Translations under genes and position numbers: made by a program
Shown here: piece by piece, positions 6,758 to 13,896 of the stretch
How the letters are laid out: each line of letters starts with the position of its first letter
Position numbering within the stretch: position 1 is the first letter of the stretch
Virus record (IMG/VR): IMGVR_UViG_3300005590_000085
Coordinates: 1 to 20,906 of that record
Length of the DNA: 20,906 nucleotides
Direction: 5' to 3' (one strand)
Origin: a virus
Notes under the pieces: model-generated
The model's database searches: none
What the model saw: only the letters and a program-made list of their open reading frames with translations
Told to the model about the DNA's origin: nothing

Positions 6758-8344
6758 TTATACAGTTTGTCCAGCTTTACTCTCTATATCCGCTTCAATG
6801 CTTTCTTTCTCCAGCTCTTGAGCTTCAGCAGCAGCTTGAGAATCGGCCTCTCTCTTGTCGTCAATCTCCTCTTTATTCCTAAAGATAGAAGCATCTATTC
6901 CGTCCAATTGAGCTGTGAGAGACAGGGCCTCATCAAAATTGATTGGATCAAGGATAGATGGATTTTGGAGAGTTGTCGAGAGATTTACGGCCTGAGCTAT
7001 AAAATTTTGAACATTTCTACTTTCATTAGACTTTTGAGCCTTAGCGATCTGAGATCTATAGAAAACTTTAAGAGCCAGATCTTCAAGTTCCTCAGGGATA
7101 TCCTCTGGAACTTTCTTCTCAGCAATCATAACTTCCATGATTCTCCCGATCATAGGCTCGAGATATTCACTATGTAGCCTACCGAGAATAGGTGATAGTA
7201 GTCTTAAGTTCTCGTCATTACGGATATTTACCTCAAGCTCAGTCATTCTATCTGATCCACCTAACTGGAGTTGATCGATAAAAAATCCTTGCTTGATAGT
7301 TGATCTAACTTGATTAATGATCTCAAGGCCAATATCTGGACGGGCTCCTGATTGAAGAGGAGAAATTGTTTCTTGCATCCCTTGACGTACAGCAGTAATC
7401 CCACCAGCGGCTAGATTCATTCTACCTAAAACAGAGTCATGAGATACTAGCATCGGAGGATCAATAGCTTTTTGAGCTCCTCTGATTGTGGCCTTCATCA
7501 TCTGGTTAAGCATTTTAATATCTGGGAGAGTCTTCATAGTAGGAGATCTACCATAAGTCTCATTCCCTAATTTTGTCCATCTAGCTACAATCCACGGATT
7601 CTTATCGAAACCATCTTCTTTGAGCATTATTTTATGTTCTTTCCAAATATGGTAAGAGGCAAAAGGTTTGTTCAACTTATCAACTTTCCCTTTAAGTCTA
7701 TTCTTTCTCGGGGTTACCATGTGGATAACTTCAATTTTATCTCCGGCCTTTCTATTTTTTAGCTGCTGAAGTTTGTCCTCAGGGATATTTTCTTCTCCAT
7801 ATTTCTCGATGAGCTGCTCAGCTGACATCTTAATTATTCGAGAAACAGTATCAACGATACCTTTATGATTCTCTCTAACGTACAATTCAAATATGGCTAC
7901 AGTTAAGAACCTTAAGATATCATCTTCATCCTCATCAATGTACATGGCCCCTGTCCCAAGTGTGGCCAATTCCATATAAAACTCATGAGCTTCAGTTTGA
8001 AAATTTGTATTGTTTAAAACATCGTGAACTCTAGTAACAAGTTTCTTGATGTACTTTCTAACTCTCGTTTTCCGATCAGTTTCAGTAACCCCAGTAGAAA
8101 GGCCAAACCATTCTACACTTGGATTGGTGAGCATGGAGTGAAGTGCTGAGGAAAGTAACTCAATAAAGTGTTGAGCTGAAGAGTCGTAAAGCCGTTGGCC
8201 TCTCTTCTCTCCAGTAGTATTATTGTAGATTCTATTCTTGTGGGGAGCTCCATATCTTAAAGCATCCTCCCAATGATCAGTCCAGTTAGACCTCTCGGCT
8301 ACCATCTCATCGTGTAATTTACATACCTTTACAGGATCACTCAT
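6758..8344 (-). CDS. Portal / head-tail connector protein (T7 gp8-like)
   Basis: A 528-residue protein (T7 gp8 is 536), in the expected place before the scaffold. Conserved blocks of the head-tail connector family (Pfam Head-tail_con) are visible: RSNWTDHWEDALRYGAPHKN and GEKRGQRLYDSSAQHFIELLSSALHSMLTNP near the N-terminus (residues about 18-75), then the GTGAMYIDED segment, NPWIVARWTKLGNETYGRSP around residue 250, and the stem-forming GPLQ-type helices further on (ELEVNIRNDENLRLLSPILGRLHSEYLEPMI). The C-terminal 60 residues are a Glu/Ala-rich helix. The ATG at 8344 is preceded by a weak AGGTAGAT site, so translation may depend on coupling to the upstream gene, which stops 3 bases away. Confidence 0.93.
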   Translation of the reverse strand: MSDPVKVCKLHDEMVAERSNWTDHWEDALRYGAPHKNRIYNNTTGEKRGQRLYDSSAQHFIELLSSALHSMLTNPSVEWFGLSTGVTETDRKTRVRKYIKKLVTRVHDVLNNTNFQTEAHEFYMELATLGTGAMYIDEDEDDILRFLTVAIFELYVRENHKGIVDTVSRIIKMSAEQLIEKYGEENIPEDKLQQLKNRKAGDKIEVIHMVTPRKNRLKGKVDKLNKPFASYHIWKEHKIMLKEDGFDKNPWIVARWTKLGNETYGRSPTMKTLPDIKMLNQMMKATIRGAQKAIDPPMLVSHDSVLGRMNLAAGGITAVRQGMQETISPLQSGARPDIGLEIINQVRSTIKQGFFIDQLQLGGSDRMTELEVNIRNDENLRLLSPILGRLHSEYLEPMIGRIMEVMIAEKKVPEDIPEELEDLALKVFYRSQIAKAQKSNESRNVQNFIAQAVNLSTTLQNPSILDPINFDEALSLTAQLDGIDASIFRNKEEIDDKREADSQAAAEAQELEKESIEADIESKAGQTV

Positions 8345-8346
8345 AT

Positions 8347-8745
8347 CTACCTATCTGTTAAAATTAATTGTTTTCTACCTTGTATTTGCTCTTGTCGGAC
8401 AAGGCTCGATTGCCTTTGTCTGAATCTAGTAACAAGAGTTTTTAATTGATCTTGAGTTACATCAGCAAAGAAAGCTTTCCTTTCCTCTTCATGTTTTTGT
8501 CTTCTCTCCTCTAGTCGCTTTCTATCGGCCAACTTTTGAGAGTCTGTTCTTTTATCATCTCTAAATGAGAAAGGAGATCTACCTTTAAACTTTTCAAATT
8601 TACCTGATACATCTTGAGTAAAGTCGGTAAGGGAGTTGAACTCTCCAGCCTGAGTTAAACCTTTTTCAGTTAGGGCCTCAAACTTCTCTCGGGAAATACC
8701 TCTATGAAATTTATCTCGTTTTCTTGAAGAACTACCTGTACTCAT
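8347..8745 (-). CDS. Highly charged small protein between terminase and portal
   Basis: A 132-residue protein, about a third Lys, Arg, Asp and Glu. It contains a helical segment KRLEERRQKHEEERKAFFADVTQDQLKTLVTRFRQRQ (in two parts, residues about 78-113) and ends GRKQLILTDR. Its position between terL and portal is shared by small proteins of unknown role in other podoviruses, some of which also end in a Gly-Arg-(x)-x-x-(L/V)LT motif. It may be a head-assembly or virion protein, but I do not recognise a family. The ATG follows the terminase stop directly (TAAATG). Confidence 0.7.
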   Translation of the reverse strand: MSTGSSSRKRDKFHRGISREKFEALTEKGLTQAGEFNSLTDFTQDVSGKFEKFKGRSPFSFRDDKRTDSQKLADRKRLEERRQKHEEERKAFFADVTQDQLKTLVTRFRQRQSSLVRQEQIQGRKQLILTDR

Positions 8746-10335
8746 TTAATGCTCCAATTCATCATAATCTAAATTTGCAGTCATAGGTTCGTTATTATTG
8801 TAGTTATTAAATAGCTCATCGTCTTGATCGTCAAGAGATGAGTAACCAAAGGAGTCCGAACCGTGAGAACTCCAGTCATGCTTAGGGGTAGACTTGAACA
8901 TCATTAGCTTAGAATCGTATTCCTTTTGGTAATTGAAAAGGCAATCGAGGCCCCTAGCACATTTTACTTTATCAAATTTAGAAACCCTTAGTCTAATCCT
9001 ACTTGCATTTATTCTATCTTCAACTGACTGTTTAGGTTGTATATACACGGGCCAAAGGCCGTTCTTTCTAGCCGACTCTTGTCTCGTAACACCAGTACCA
9101 AATTCTCGAGCCCTACCATCATGAGGCCAAACGTGCCTTACAATGTTATATGGTTTCTTATTAATTTCCTTTGCTATCTCTGGAACCCCAAGGCCATCAA
9201 CTTCTAGATAATCGATATAGTGCCAGAACCTTCCAACTTTTTGTCTAAACCAGACAGTACATTTATCTTTAATCCCAATATCCCAGAACGTAGATACTGG
9301 ATAGTTAGGATCATAAGGGAGCTCACATATCTGTCCAGCAGCCGTGATGTCGTTCATGATCTTCCCATAATAGGATCCAAGAATGGCCGCTGCAAAATCA
9401 CACTCAAGCTCTTGAGCTACTTCAGCCTCTTGAAGATCTTCAGTCATTTCATCAATTTCCGACTGAGCTAGGACTCCAGTTTCAGAGGCCTTATAGATTG
9501 CTCCATACCAATTTTTATTGGCAAGGTAAGTTCTATACCTCTTATATTGCTTTACAGTAAGCTTATTCTGCTTCTCATAGATTGCATCTCTATCTCTCGT
9601 AGGCATATCTTCAGTCAGCCCGAGAGACTTTTCAAACTTCTCCCACTTGGCTATTTGATAAGCCACATCATACCTAGCCTCATAATTGGCCACAAAATCC
9701 ATTGCCCCAATTGCTTGCATATATCTTCTATGAAAGTGATTCTTCCCTTTCGGAGTTCCTAGAAAAATCGCCCACGGCTCAAGAGTCCTACCTCTCAGAT
9801 CCACAAATACACCCATATCATTAGCAATCTTCTTTCTATCCGCTAATGCTGGACGAATAATCTGTCCCCAGATAATCGGATCACATTGAGCAAATTCATC
9901 CAGAACAGCTCCATCTAAATAAAGCCCCCTGAGCGAATCCGGACTATCCGAACCAATCAACATGAACTTCACATGGTCAGGATCCGACTCTCCAGTAACA
10001 GGATCTTTTCTCCAAGGCCTTGGAATAACTATCTCCAAGTCCCCTTTATTAGGTTTAGTATTTGGAATATGTCTCGTAAAATCTAGGAAATATTGCCATG
10101 CAATTTGTTTGGCTTGCTTATAAGTAGGAGCCACATACGCATATTGCGGATTCCTAAGTGGATTCGTTAATCCTCGATCAATGATCTCATTAACTGTAAG
10201 TACAGTCTTTCCAAAACGTCTATGACAAACCAGAACATTAAAACGCTTTAGAGTAAGGTGTACTTCTTTTTGGAATCTTCGGGGCTTGTAAAGAGGCTTT
10301 AACCTCTTTACTTCCCCATCAGATTTAGAGCTCAG
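8746..10335 (-). CDS. terL: Terminase large subunit, start codon non-canonical or frameshifted
   Basis: The DNA-packaging motor: N-terminal ATPase and C-terminal nuclease. Reading the frame from 10335 gives about 529 residues. YKPRRFQKEVH (residues 16-26) is followed by the Walker A motif VCHRRFGKT (36-44) and YVAPTYKQAKQIAW. Walker B is GLYLDGAVLDEFAQ, and the coupling motif is IFLGTPKGKNHFH. The nuclease part shows FWDIG, then WPHDG, and finally HDWSSHGSDSFGY with the late acidic residues. No in-frame ATG, GTG or TTG exists between the upstream in-frame stop (10339-10341) and the Walker A motif. The first conventional start (GTG at 10134) would delete Walker A, so translation must begin at CTG 10335 or ATC 10338, 6-9 bases after GGAAGAAG, or arrive by +1 frameshift from the overlapping 88-aa gene. 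The identity is certain; the start is not. Confidence 0.93.
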   Translation of the reverse strand: MSSKSDGEVKRLKPLYKPRRFQKEVHLTLKRFNVLVCHRRFGKTVLTVNEIIDRGLTNPLRNPQYAYVAPTYKQAKQIAWQYFLDFTRHIPNTKPNKGDLEIVIPRPWRKDPVTGESDPDHVKFMLIGSDSPDSLRGLYLDGAVLDEFAQCDPIIWGQIIRPALADRKKIANDMGVFVDLRGRTLEPWAIFLGTPKGKNHFHRRYMQAIGAMDFVANYEARYDVAYQIAKWEKFEKSLGLTEDMPTRDRDAIYEKQNKLTVKQYKRYRTYLANKNWYGAIYKASETGVLAQSEIDEMTEDLQEAEVAQELECDFAAAILGSYYGKIMNDITAAGQICELPYDPNYPVSTFWDIGIKDKCTVWFRQKVGRFWHYIDYLEVDGLGVPEIAKEINKKPYNIVRHVWPHDGRAREFGTGVTRQESARKNGLWPVYIQPKQSVEDRINASRIRLRVSKFDKVKCARGLDCLFNYQKEYDSKLMMFKSTPKHDWSSHGSDSFGYSSLDDQDDELFNNYNNNEPMTANLDYDELEH

Positions 10336-10591
10336 GATCTACTTCTTCCGAAACAGCTTCTAGGATATCAATAAGATCTCCTTTCTTAGCTGACTTTGGA
10401 TATTCAATATTAAGCTCATCCAGCTTAGCCTGTAGTTCTTTTACAGTCATCCCTTCATACCCCGATGGATTCTCATCCACTGGTGGAGCTTCTGGAGCTG
10501 GTGATTCAGCATTAGCTTTAGCAGTAATGCTTGGTGGTAAATCCTTGTGCGAAACAAGTCGATTGTTAATTAAGTATCGCTTCTTAGCCAT
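10325..10591 (-). CDS. Small SAP/HeH-like protein upstream of terminase
   Basis: An 88-residue protein. The N-terminus is basic (MAKKRYLINNRLVSHKD), the middle is a Pro/Glu-rich linker, and the C-terminal part YEGMTVKELQAKLDELNIEYPKSAKKGDLIDILEAV (in sequence, residues about 45-80) has the two-helix pattern of SAP/HeH/LEM-type domains, also seen in Rho N-termini, which bind nucleic acid. The gene has a clear GAGGAGAAA site before its ATG. Its stop lies inside the terminase reading frame (overlap about 11 bases). It could assist packaging; that is inference. If a +1 frameshift occurs near the end, it would form the N-terminal extension of the large terminase. Confidence 0.75.
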   Translation of the reverse strand: MAKKRYLINNRLVSHKDLPPSITAKANAESPAPEAPPVDENPSGYEGMTVKELQAKLDELNIEYPKSAKKGDLIDILEAVSEEVDPEL

Positions 10592-10649
10592 AGCTTTCTC
10601 CTCTGGTTTATCAGTCCAAAGGATATGAACTATTTTTTAATATGGCAAG

Positions 10650-11147
10650 TTACAAGTCTAAAGGTTCTCGAAGTACGACCAACTTCCCTTTAAGACCACT
10701 AGACCTCACACTGGCTATATTGTCTTGACCGTAAACCACCAAACAACTGGGGGCATTGGCCGATTGCCCTTGTACCCCGTTTACATGGTAAAATTTAATT
10801 CTTCCCTTAAAAAAGAAAACAGCGTCAGCCCTGTCCCATATCTGCTCATGAAAGCCTATTGTCTCAGTCCTAGCAAATATCAAAGCAACACCATCTCCAT
10901 GTGCGGCCAACTTGCTGAGCCATTTAAAAGTCTCTTTCCCATAAGGAGGGTTACACCAAACTCTACCTGTCCAATCCTTATTCAACCCGTCAAGTTCTTC
11001 CCAGTAGTGGTTGTTAGCTGTAGGCCACGGCCTCCTATCTGGATGAGGACTACAAGGATCTAAGTCAAAAACCCCCAAAGACTTTATAAGCTCAGGAGGC
11101 GTTAACCACTCATCCTTGTTCTCTGTATTAGTATTAAAATTGCTCAC
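10650..11147 (-). CDS. dam: Phage DNA N6-adenine methyltransferase (Dam family)
   Basis: A 165-residue protein with the signature of the short phage Dam family (Pfam Dam): DEWLTPP (residues 12-18), FDLDPCS (27-33), a YWEELDGL segment, and the catalytic WCNPPYG (64-70). ALIFARTET and FFFKGRIKF follow, as in the family. These enzymes transfer a methyl group from S-adenosylmethionine to adenine in DNA; target specificity cannot be read from the sequence. It is the first gene of the leftward block and may protect phage DNA from host restriction or mark DNA for packaging. The start is GTG at 11147, with AAGGAGAG 5 bases upstream and no better ATG nearby. Confidence 0.9.
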   Translation of the reverse strand: MSNFNTNTENKDEWLTPPELIKSLGVFDLDPCSPHPDRRPWPTANNHYWEELDGLNKDWTGRVWCNPPYGKETFKWLSKLAAHGDGVALIFARTETIGFHEQIWDRADAVFFFKGRIKFYHVNGVQGQSANAPSCLVVYGQDNIASVRSSGLKGKLVVLREPLDL

Positions 11148-11282
11148 AATCTCTCCTTTTTAGTTTCTCACAGTTTACCGCCCAACTTCTGTGGCTACCA
11201 GCTCTTTCCTCCCCCTAAGTAAAATTTACATATCCTTTAGAAACTCTCCCCGACAGGGGCATAGTCCTTGGAAGCATGTTGT

Positions 11283-11297
11283 TATGTTTTAAACATA
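11283..11297. promoter_or_regulatory. 15-bp palindrome, operator-like
   Basis: TATGTTT-T-AAACATA is a perfect palindrome about a single central base, immediately upstream of the tandem repeat array. It is a plausible binding site for a dimeric regulator. Confidence 0.45.
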
Positions 11298-11298
11298 G

Positions 11299-11417
11299 CG
11301 TTAAACCCTTAGGTGCTTTTTTGCCTCGAAGTTTTATAGGGTGCGTTAAACCTTTAGAGGCTTTTTGTCCCAATGATGTTTTATAAGGTGCGTTAAACCT
11401 TTAGAGGCTTTTTGTCT
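11299..11417. repeat. Three tandem copies of a ~45-bp unit
   Basis: Copies start at 11299, 11343 and 11390 (spacing 44 and 47). The core is GCGTTAAACC-(T/C)TTAG-(A/G)GGCTTTTTG, with copies 2 and 3 nearly identical. On the - strand the core folds as AAGCCT-CTAA-AGGTTT, and the spacers on that strand contain TATAAAAC. On the + strand each core ends in a T run and looks like a very small terminator. Candidate promoter, terminator or protein-binding array. Confidence 0.75.
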
Positions 11418-11591
11418 CTAAGTTTTCCCCCAGACGGTGCTCAAGGCTTTCCTAGGGGGTTTTGACTTCGTATATACAACATAGAATCTCCGTATATATA
11501 GACTTTTAAGTGTCCGATACTACGTGAAAAAATAGGCTCACTGACTTCTGGGCACGGTTGCCTCTGTGATATCGATAGGATACAAGGATTA

Positions 11592-11623
11592 AAACGCACT
11601 ATAGTCATTATTATCGTGCGTTT
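11592..11623. repeat. Inverted repeat AAACGCAC / GTGCGTTT
   Basis: An 8-bp perfect inverted repeat separated by 16 bases containing TATAGTCATTATTA. It shares the GCGTT core with the tandem units upstream. Confidence 0.6.
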
Positions 11624-11636
11624 CATAGAATATACG

Positions 11637-11666
11637 TTGACCATTAGGACATACTCTTTAGGTCAA
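11637..11666. repeat. Inverted repeat TTGACC / GGTCAA
   Basis: 6-bp arms around 18 bases. Each arm resembles a -35 hexamer, one per strand, but neither has a good -10 at the correct distance. Confidence 0.45.
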
Positions 11667-11716
11667 GGCGTTTCATGATAGTTTGGTGATAAGTAACTAA
11701 TAACTCGTCAAACGCC
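11667..11716. repeat. Inverted repeat GGCGTTT / AAACGCC
   Basis: 7-bp arms separated by 36 bases; a further pair of the GCGTTT motif family in this control region. Confidence 0.5.
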
Positions 11717-11864
11717 ACTAAGACTCTCAATACGATATCACTCCCAACCCTACATATTGTGTAATTAAGCATCCCACCAATAAAAACACCACTACATATA
11801 AGGACAAATTGACGTTATTAAAAAAGTGCTAGGTGATATCCTTAACACCGTGTATAATACAAGC

Positions 11865-12038
11865 ATGACTATACTTATCACATCGACACTATTTTACATG
11901 AGTACTCAGCTTGTAACACCTTACAACTCTTGTATCAAGAGCCTGAGAAATGACCCTAGATTCCATGAGTCTATAAATGAAAAGACTTATAACAAGTTTA
12001 GGAAGTTCTGCAAAAAGTATAAAAAAAGAATTGCATAA
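11865..12038 (+). CDS. Possible small membrane protein, first gene of the rightward block
   Basis: From ATG 11865 the frame gives 57 residues: a hydrophobic N-terminus (ILITSTLFYMSTQLVTPY, about residues 3-20) and a very basic C-terminus (NKFRKFCKKYKKRIA), which suggests a single membrane segment. The frame extends 13 codons upstream to a GTG at 11826. Neither start has a recognisable ribosome site. A TATAAT at 11853-11858 would put transcription start at about the ATG, meaning a leaderless message. Function unknown, and the gene itself is uncertain. Confidence 0.4.
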   Translation: MTILITSTLFYMSTQLVTPYNSCIKSLRNDPRFHESINEKTYNKFRKFCKKYKKRIA

Positions 12039-12114
12039 ACTGAAAAGAGCCAAAAAAGCCTATCGACTCTAAAGTGTTGAAACAAGGCAAAAATCGAAAA
12101 TAAAAATAAAATAC

Positions 12115-12143
12115 TTGAAAAAAGTGTTTTTTTCTCTTGTAAT
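12115..12143 (+). promoter_or_regulatory. Sigma70-like promoter
   Basis: TTGAAA (12115-12120), a 17-base spacer and TGTAAT (12138-12143). The expected start is near 12150, giving a short leader to the 46-aa gene and the following operon. This is one of the two clearest host-type promoters in the window. Confidence 0.7.
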
Positions 12144-12170
12144 TAATAACGCTCCGTGCAATAATCATAG

Positions 12171-12207
12171 ATACCAAAAACAAAACTAACTAACTATCGA
12201 GGTAACT
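12171..12207 (+). promoter_or_regulatory. Repeated A/C-rich translation leader, copy 1
   Basis: The mRNA leader of the 46-aa gene: GATACCAAAAACAAA, then TAAC repeats, then ATCGAGGTAACT before the ATG. It has almost no G before the GAGG site, so it is probably unstructured. Near-identical leaders precede the genes at 12392 and 12931. Confidence 0.65.
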
Positions 12208-12348
12208 ATGAAAAAACTACTTACACTAATTGCACTCTGTTCTATCCTATCAGCATTTCAAAACATGACATCAGAAGACGCTAAACTAGCTAAGAAATTC
12301 AAGTATGAGAATACATCTATCAACATGTACATGCTTGCAACTGAATAA
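12208..12348 (+). CDS. 46-aa secreted or membrane mini-protein
   Basis: A short gene with a convincing ribosome site (GAGGT, 5 bases before the ATG). The product starts MKKLLTLIALCSILSAF, a textbook signal-peptide or membrane-anchor start: two Lys, then a hydrophobic core of about 14 residues. A polar Lys/Asn/Thr-rich tail with three Met follows. No lipobox is present, because the residue before Cys11 is Leu. It lies directly downstream of the promoter at 12115-12143, so it is probably strongly expressed early. Function unknown; an envelope-acting host-takeover peptide or superinfection factor is possible but unproven. Confidence 0.65.
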   Translation: MKKLLTLIALCSILSAFQNMTSEDAKLAKKFKYENTSINMYMLATE

Positions 12349-12355
12349 AATATCG

Positions 12356-12391
12356 ATACCAAAAACAAACTACTAACTAAAGAGGTGAAAA
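12356..12391 (+). promoter_or_regulatory. Repeated A/C-rich translation leader, copy 2
   Basis: Starts with the same ATACCAAAAACAAA as copy 1, followed by ACTAACTAA and an AGAGGTGAAAA ribosome site before the ATG at 12392. Confidence 0.6.
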
Positions 12392-12712
12392 ATGAGTAGA
12401 TCTAGAAACTATCAATTAGACAAAGATTTAAACCAAAAACTAAGAACTAAGAAATTAAATGATTCTCAAGATGTGAAGGACTTCTTTTTTAGTATGAGTC
12501 CTAATATCATAACTCCAAACTTCATTAAATCAGGATCGAGAAGAAATTACTCTTATATCTATGAAGTTACTGGAGGGACTGACTTTCAAAATAAAACTAT
12601 TTTCGGACTGACTGTATATCTTTGGGACGGCTCTGAATATGTAAGCCATGATAGTAGTGGAATAAAGTATACTATGAAGGAAGTCGATGAGACTTTAAGG
12701 GATTTGGAATAA
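12392..12712 (+). CDS. Hypothetical protein, 106 aa
   Basis: I do not recognise the family. The N-terminal 30 residues are basic and polar (SRNYQLDKDLNQKLRTKKL); residues 30-106 look like a small beta-rich domain (YSYIYEVTGG, TIFGLTVYLWDGSEYVSHD) ending in an acidic helix (MKEVDETLRDLE). Good AGAGGTGA ribosome site within a repeated leader. It overlaps the next gene by one base (TAATG), so the two are translationally coupled. Confidence 0.75.
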   Translation: MSRSRNYQLDKDLNQKLRTKKLNDSQDVKDFFFSMSPNIITPNFIKSGSRRNYSYIYEVTGGTDFQNKTIFGLTVYLWDGSEYVSHDSSGIKYTMKEVDETLRDLE

Positions 12713-12909
12713 TGAAATTTTCAAAGAGTCCTTTCAAATTCAAAAATATACTTCCTACGTGGATTAGTTTCGAGACTCAAAAATATAGAATAGGCGTACA
12801 GTTTGGAGATTATAAAGAGTTCTATATTTTTGAAGTGAAACTACTTAATAAGATGAGATACTGCTTCCGATTTTTCGAGGTGATAACAGTAAGAAAAACC
12901 AAAAACTAA
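12712..12909 (+). CDS. Hypothetical protein, 65 aa
   Basis: A small basic, aromatic-rich protein (FKFKNILPTWISF, YRIGVQFGDYKEFYIFEV, MRYCFRFFEV), probably beta-rich. It is coupled to the upstream gene through TAATG. Its end runs into the leader copy of the clamp-like gene. No family recognised. Confidence 0.62.
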   Translation: MKFSKSPFKFKNILPTWISFETQKYRIGVQFGDYKEFYIFEVKLLNKMRYCFRFFEVITVRKTKN

Positions 12910-12930
12910 CAACTAACTATCGAGGTAACT
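12898..12930 (+). promoter_or_regulatory. Repeated A/C-rich translation leader, copy 3
   Basis: ACCAAAAACTAACAACTAACTATCGAGGTAACT in two parts: the last ~20 bases (CTAACTATCGAGGTAACT) are identical to copy 1 and place a GAGG site 7 bases before the clamp-like ATG. The leader begins within the last codons of the upstream gene. Confidence 0.65.
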
Positions 12931-13830
12931 ATGACAACATTTAAGAAAGTAAAGCCACTATTTAACTTTATAAAAAAAGAGTATAGACAAACTCTTCAAA
13001 AAATACGTATTGACGAGAAAGGCATGAGTTGCACCGACTTAGAAACCTATCTAAGAATAAACGATACATTTGACCTTCAAAAAGGTTTTCAGGATATTCA
13101 AACCTTTGGGCTAGTCGATAGCGTGGAAGATTTTGAAAACTTCCCTATTTTTGATTTTACTATCGATACTATGAGAAATGATAAACTAAAAATAAGTGTT
13201 GACACTTTAAGTTATATTCTAAAATTTGCTAGTAAGGATGAAACTAGATTGCATCTTAATGGCGTGGCTCTTTATAGAGACTTATTGGTTGCTTGTGATG
13301 GTCATACAATGTCTTATATTGAGCACGGGTTAGAAAATAACGATAATTATATTATGCCCAGAACATCCATAGCACTACTAATAAGAGCTTGTAAGGCTTA
13401 TAAATTAAAAGAAATTGAATTGCAGTTTGGTGACGATTTTACAATAGTAGAGAGTGAGTTTTTCTCTTTTAAAATGAGAAATATCTATAGGGAATACCCT
13501 AACATTAAAACTGTGATTCCTACTAGGTTTACTCATACGTTAGAGGTTACTAATTGGGTCAATATGAAAGAACTTAAGTCTTTATTTTGCCCTCATTTCA
13601 AATGTAAGTTAAAAGAAGTTGAAGGCAGTCTAGTTTTGATTCCTAAACAATACCCAGATAACCAGTATATAATTGGGAAGTGTAGTCTTCCTAATTTTGA
13701 AATGTTTTTCAATGCTTCTTATATTGAAAGAGCTTCAAATGGTTTAAAAGAATTTGAAATTAAAATAAATAACGACTTAACTCCCACTATGATAAATGGC
13801 TCTATAGTCATGCCTCAGAGGGATGTTTAA
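12931..13830 (+). CDS. Diverged DNA polymerase sliding clamp (beta-clamp-like)
   Basis: A 299-residue protein that reads like a compact bacterial beta clamp. Residues 24-45 (KIRIDEKGMSCTDLETYLRI) match the domain I pattern in which a strand is followed by TDLE. Residues 87-132 (LKISVDTLSYILKFASKDETRLHLNGVALYRDLLVACDGHTMSYIE, here in pieces) match the domain II hallmark R..L.GV......LVA-DGH. IMPRTSIALLIRACK and FKMRNIYREYPNIKTVIP match the iIP and G-x-YP-x-x-x-VIP segments. A clamp encircles DNA and tethers the polymerase; this fits the replication genes 6 kb downstream. E. coli DnaN is 366 aa, so this is a shortened form. It sits in a short operon with its own leader and ends at a strong terminator. 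The call is by motif, without a search. Confidence 0.7.
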   Translation: MTTFKKVKPLFNFIKKEYRQTLQKIRIDEKGMSCTDLETYLRINDTFDLQKGFQDIQTFGLVDSVEDFENFPIFDFTIDTMRNDKLKISVDTLSYILKFASKDETRLHLNGVALYRDLLVACDGHTMSYIEHGLENNDNYIMPRTSIALLIRACKAYKLKEIELQFGDDFTIVESEFFSFKMRNIYREYPNIKTVIPTRFTHTLEVTNWVNMKELKSLFCPHFKCKLKEVEGSLVLIPKQYPDNQYIIGKCSLPNFEMFFNASYIERASNGLKEFEIKINNDLTPTMINGSIVMPQRDV

Positions 13831-13859
13831 GGCTCTATAGTTAGAGTTTTGGTATATTC

Positions 13860-13896
13860 GAGGGTTGGGAAGTAGTTAGCCCAACCCTCACTTTTT
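13860..13896 (+). terminator. Strong intrinsic terminator after the clamp-like gene
   Basis: A perfect 10-bp stem GAGGGTTGGG / CCCAACCCTC with a 10-base loop, followed by ACTTTTT. It closes the rightward operon that starts at 12115. Confidence 0.9.

Larger units (their letters stand above)
11148..11825. other. Divergent control region without convincing genes
   Basis: About 680 bases separate the leftward late block from the rightward early genes. The only reading frame of note (11441-11644, -) has no ribosome site and runs through repeats. The stretch holds a 15-bp palindrome (11283-11297), three tandem 45-bp units (11299-11417), two CGTATATA copies (near 11469 and 11491), and three inverted repeats (11592-11623, 11637-11666, 11667-11716). 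Promoters for both directions should lie here, but no clean sigma70 pair is visible for the leftward block, so a phage-specific polymerase or activator may be involved. Confidence 0.6.

Noticed and set aside
8746-10134. GTG 10134 as the terminase start
   Set aside because: It would remove the conserved N-terminal block and the Walker A motif, which are present in the same frame upstream.
11299-11417. CRISPR-like array
   Set aside because: Only three units, spacers of 16-19 bases that resemble each other, and no cas genes.
11441-11644. 67-codon - strand frame in the divergent control region
   Set aside because: No ribosome site; runs across inverted repeats; product has no domain character.
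12039-12075. Possible terminator after the first rightward gene (GAGCC-aaaaaa-GCC)
   Set aside because: The arms are not complementary in hairpin orientation and no proper T tract follows.
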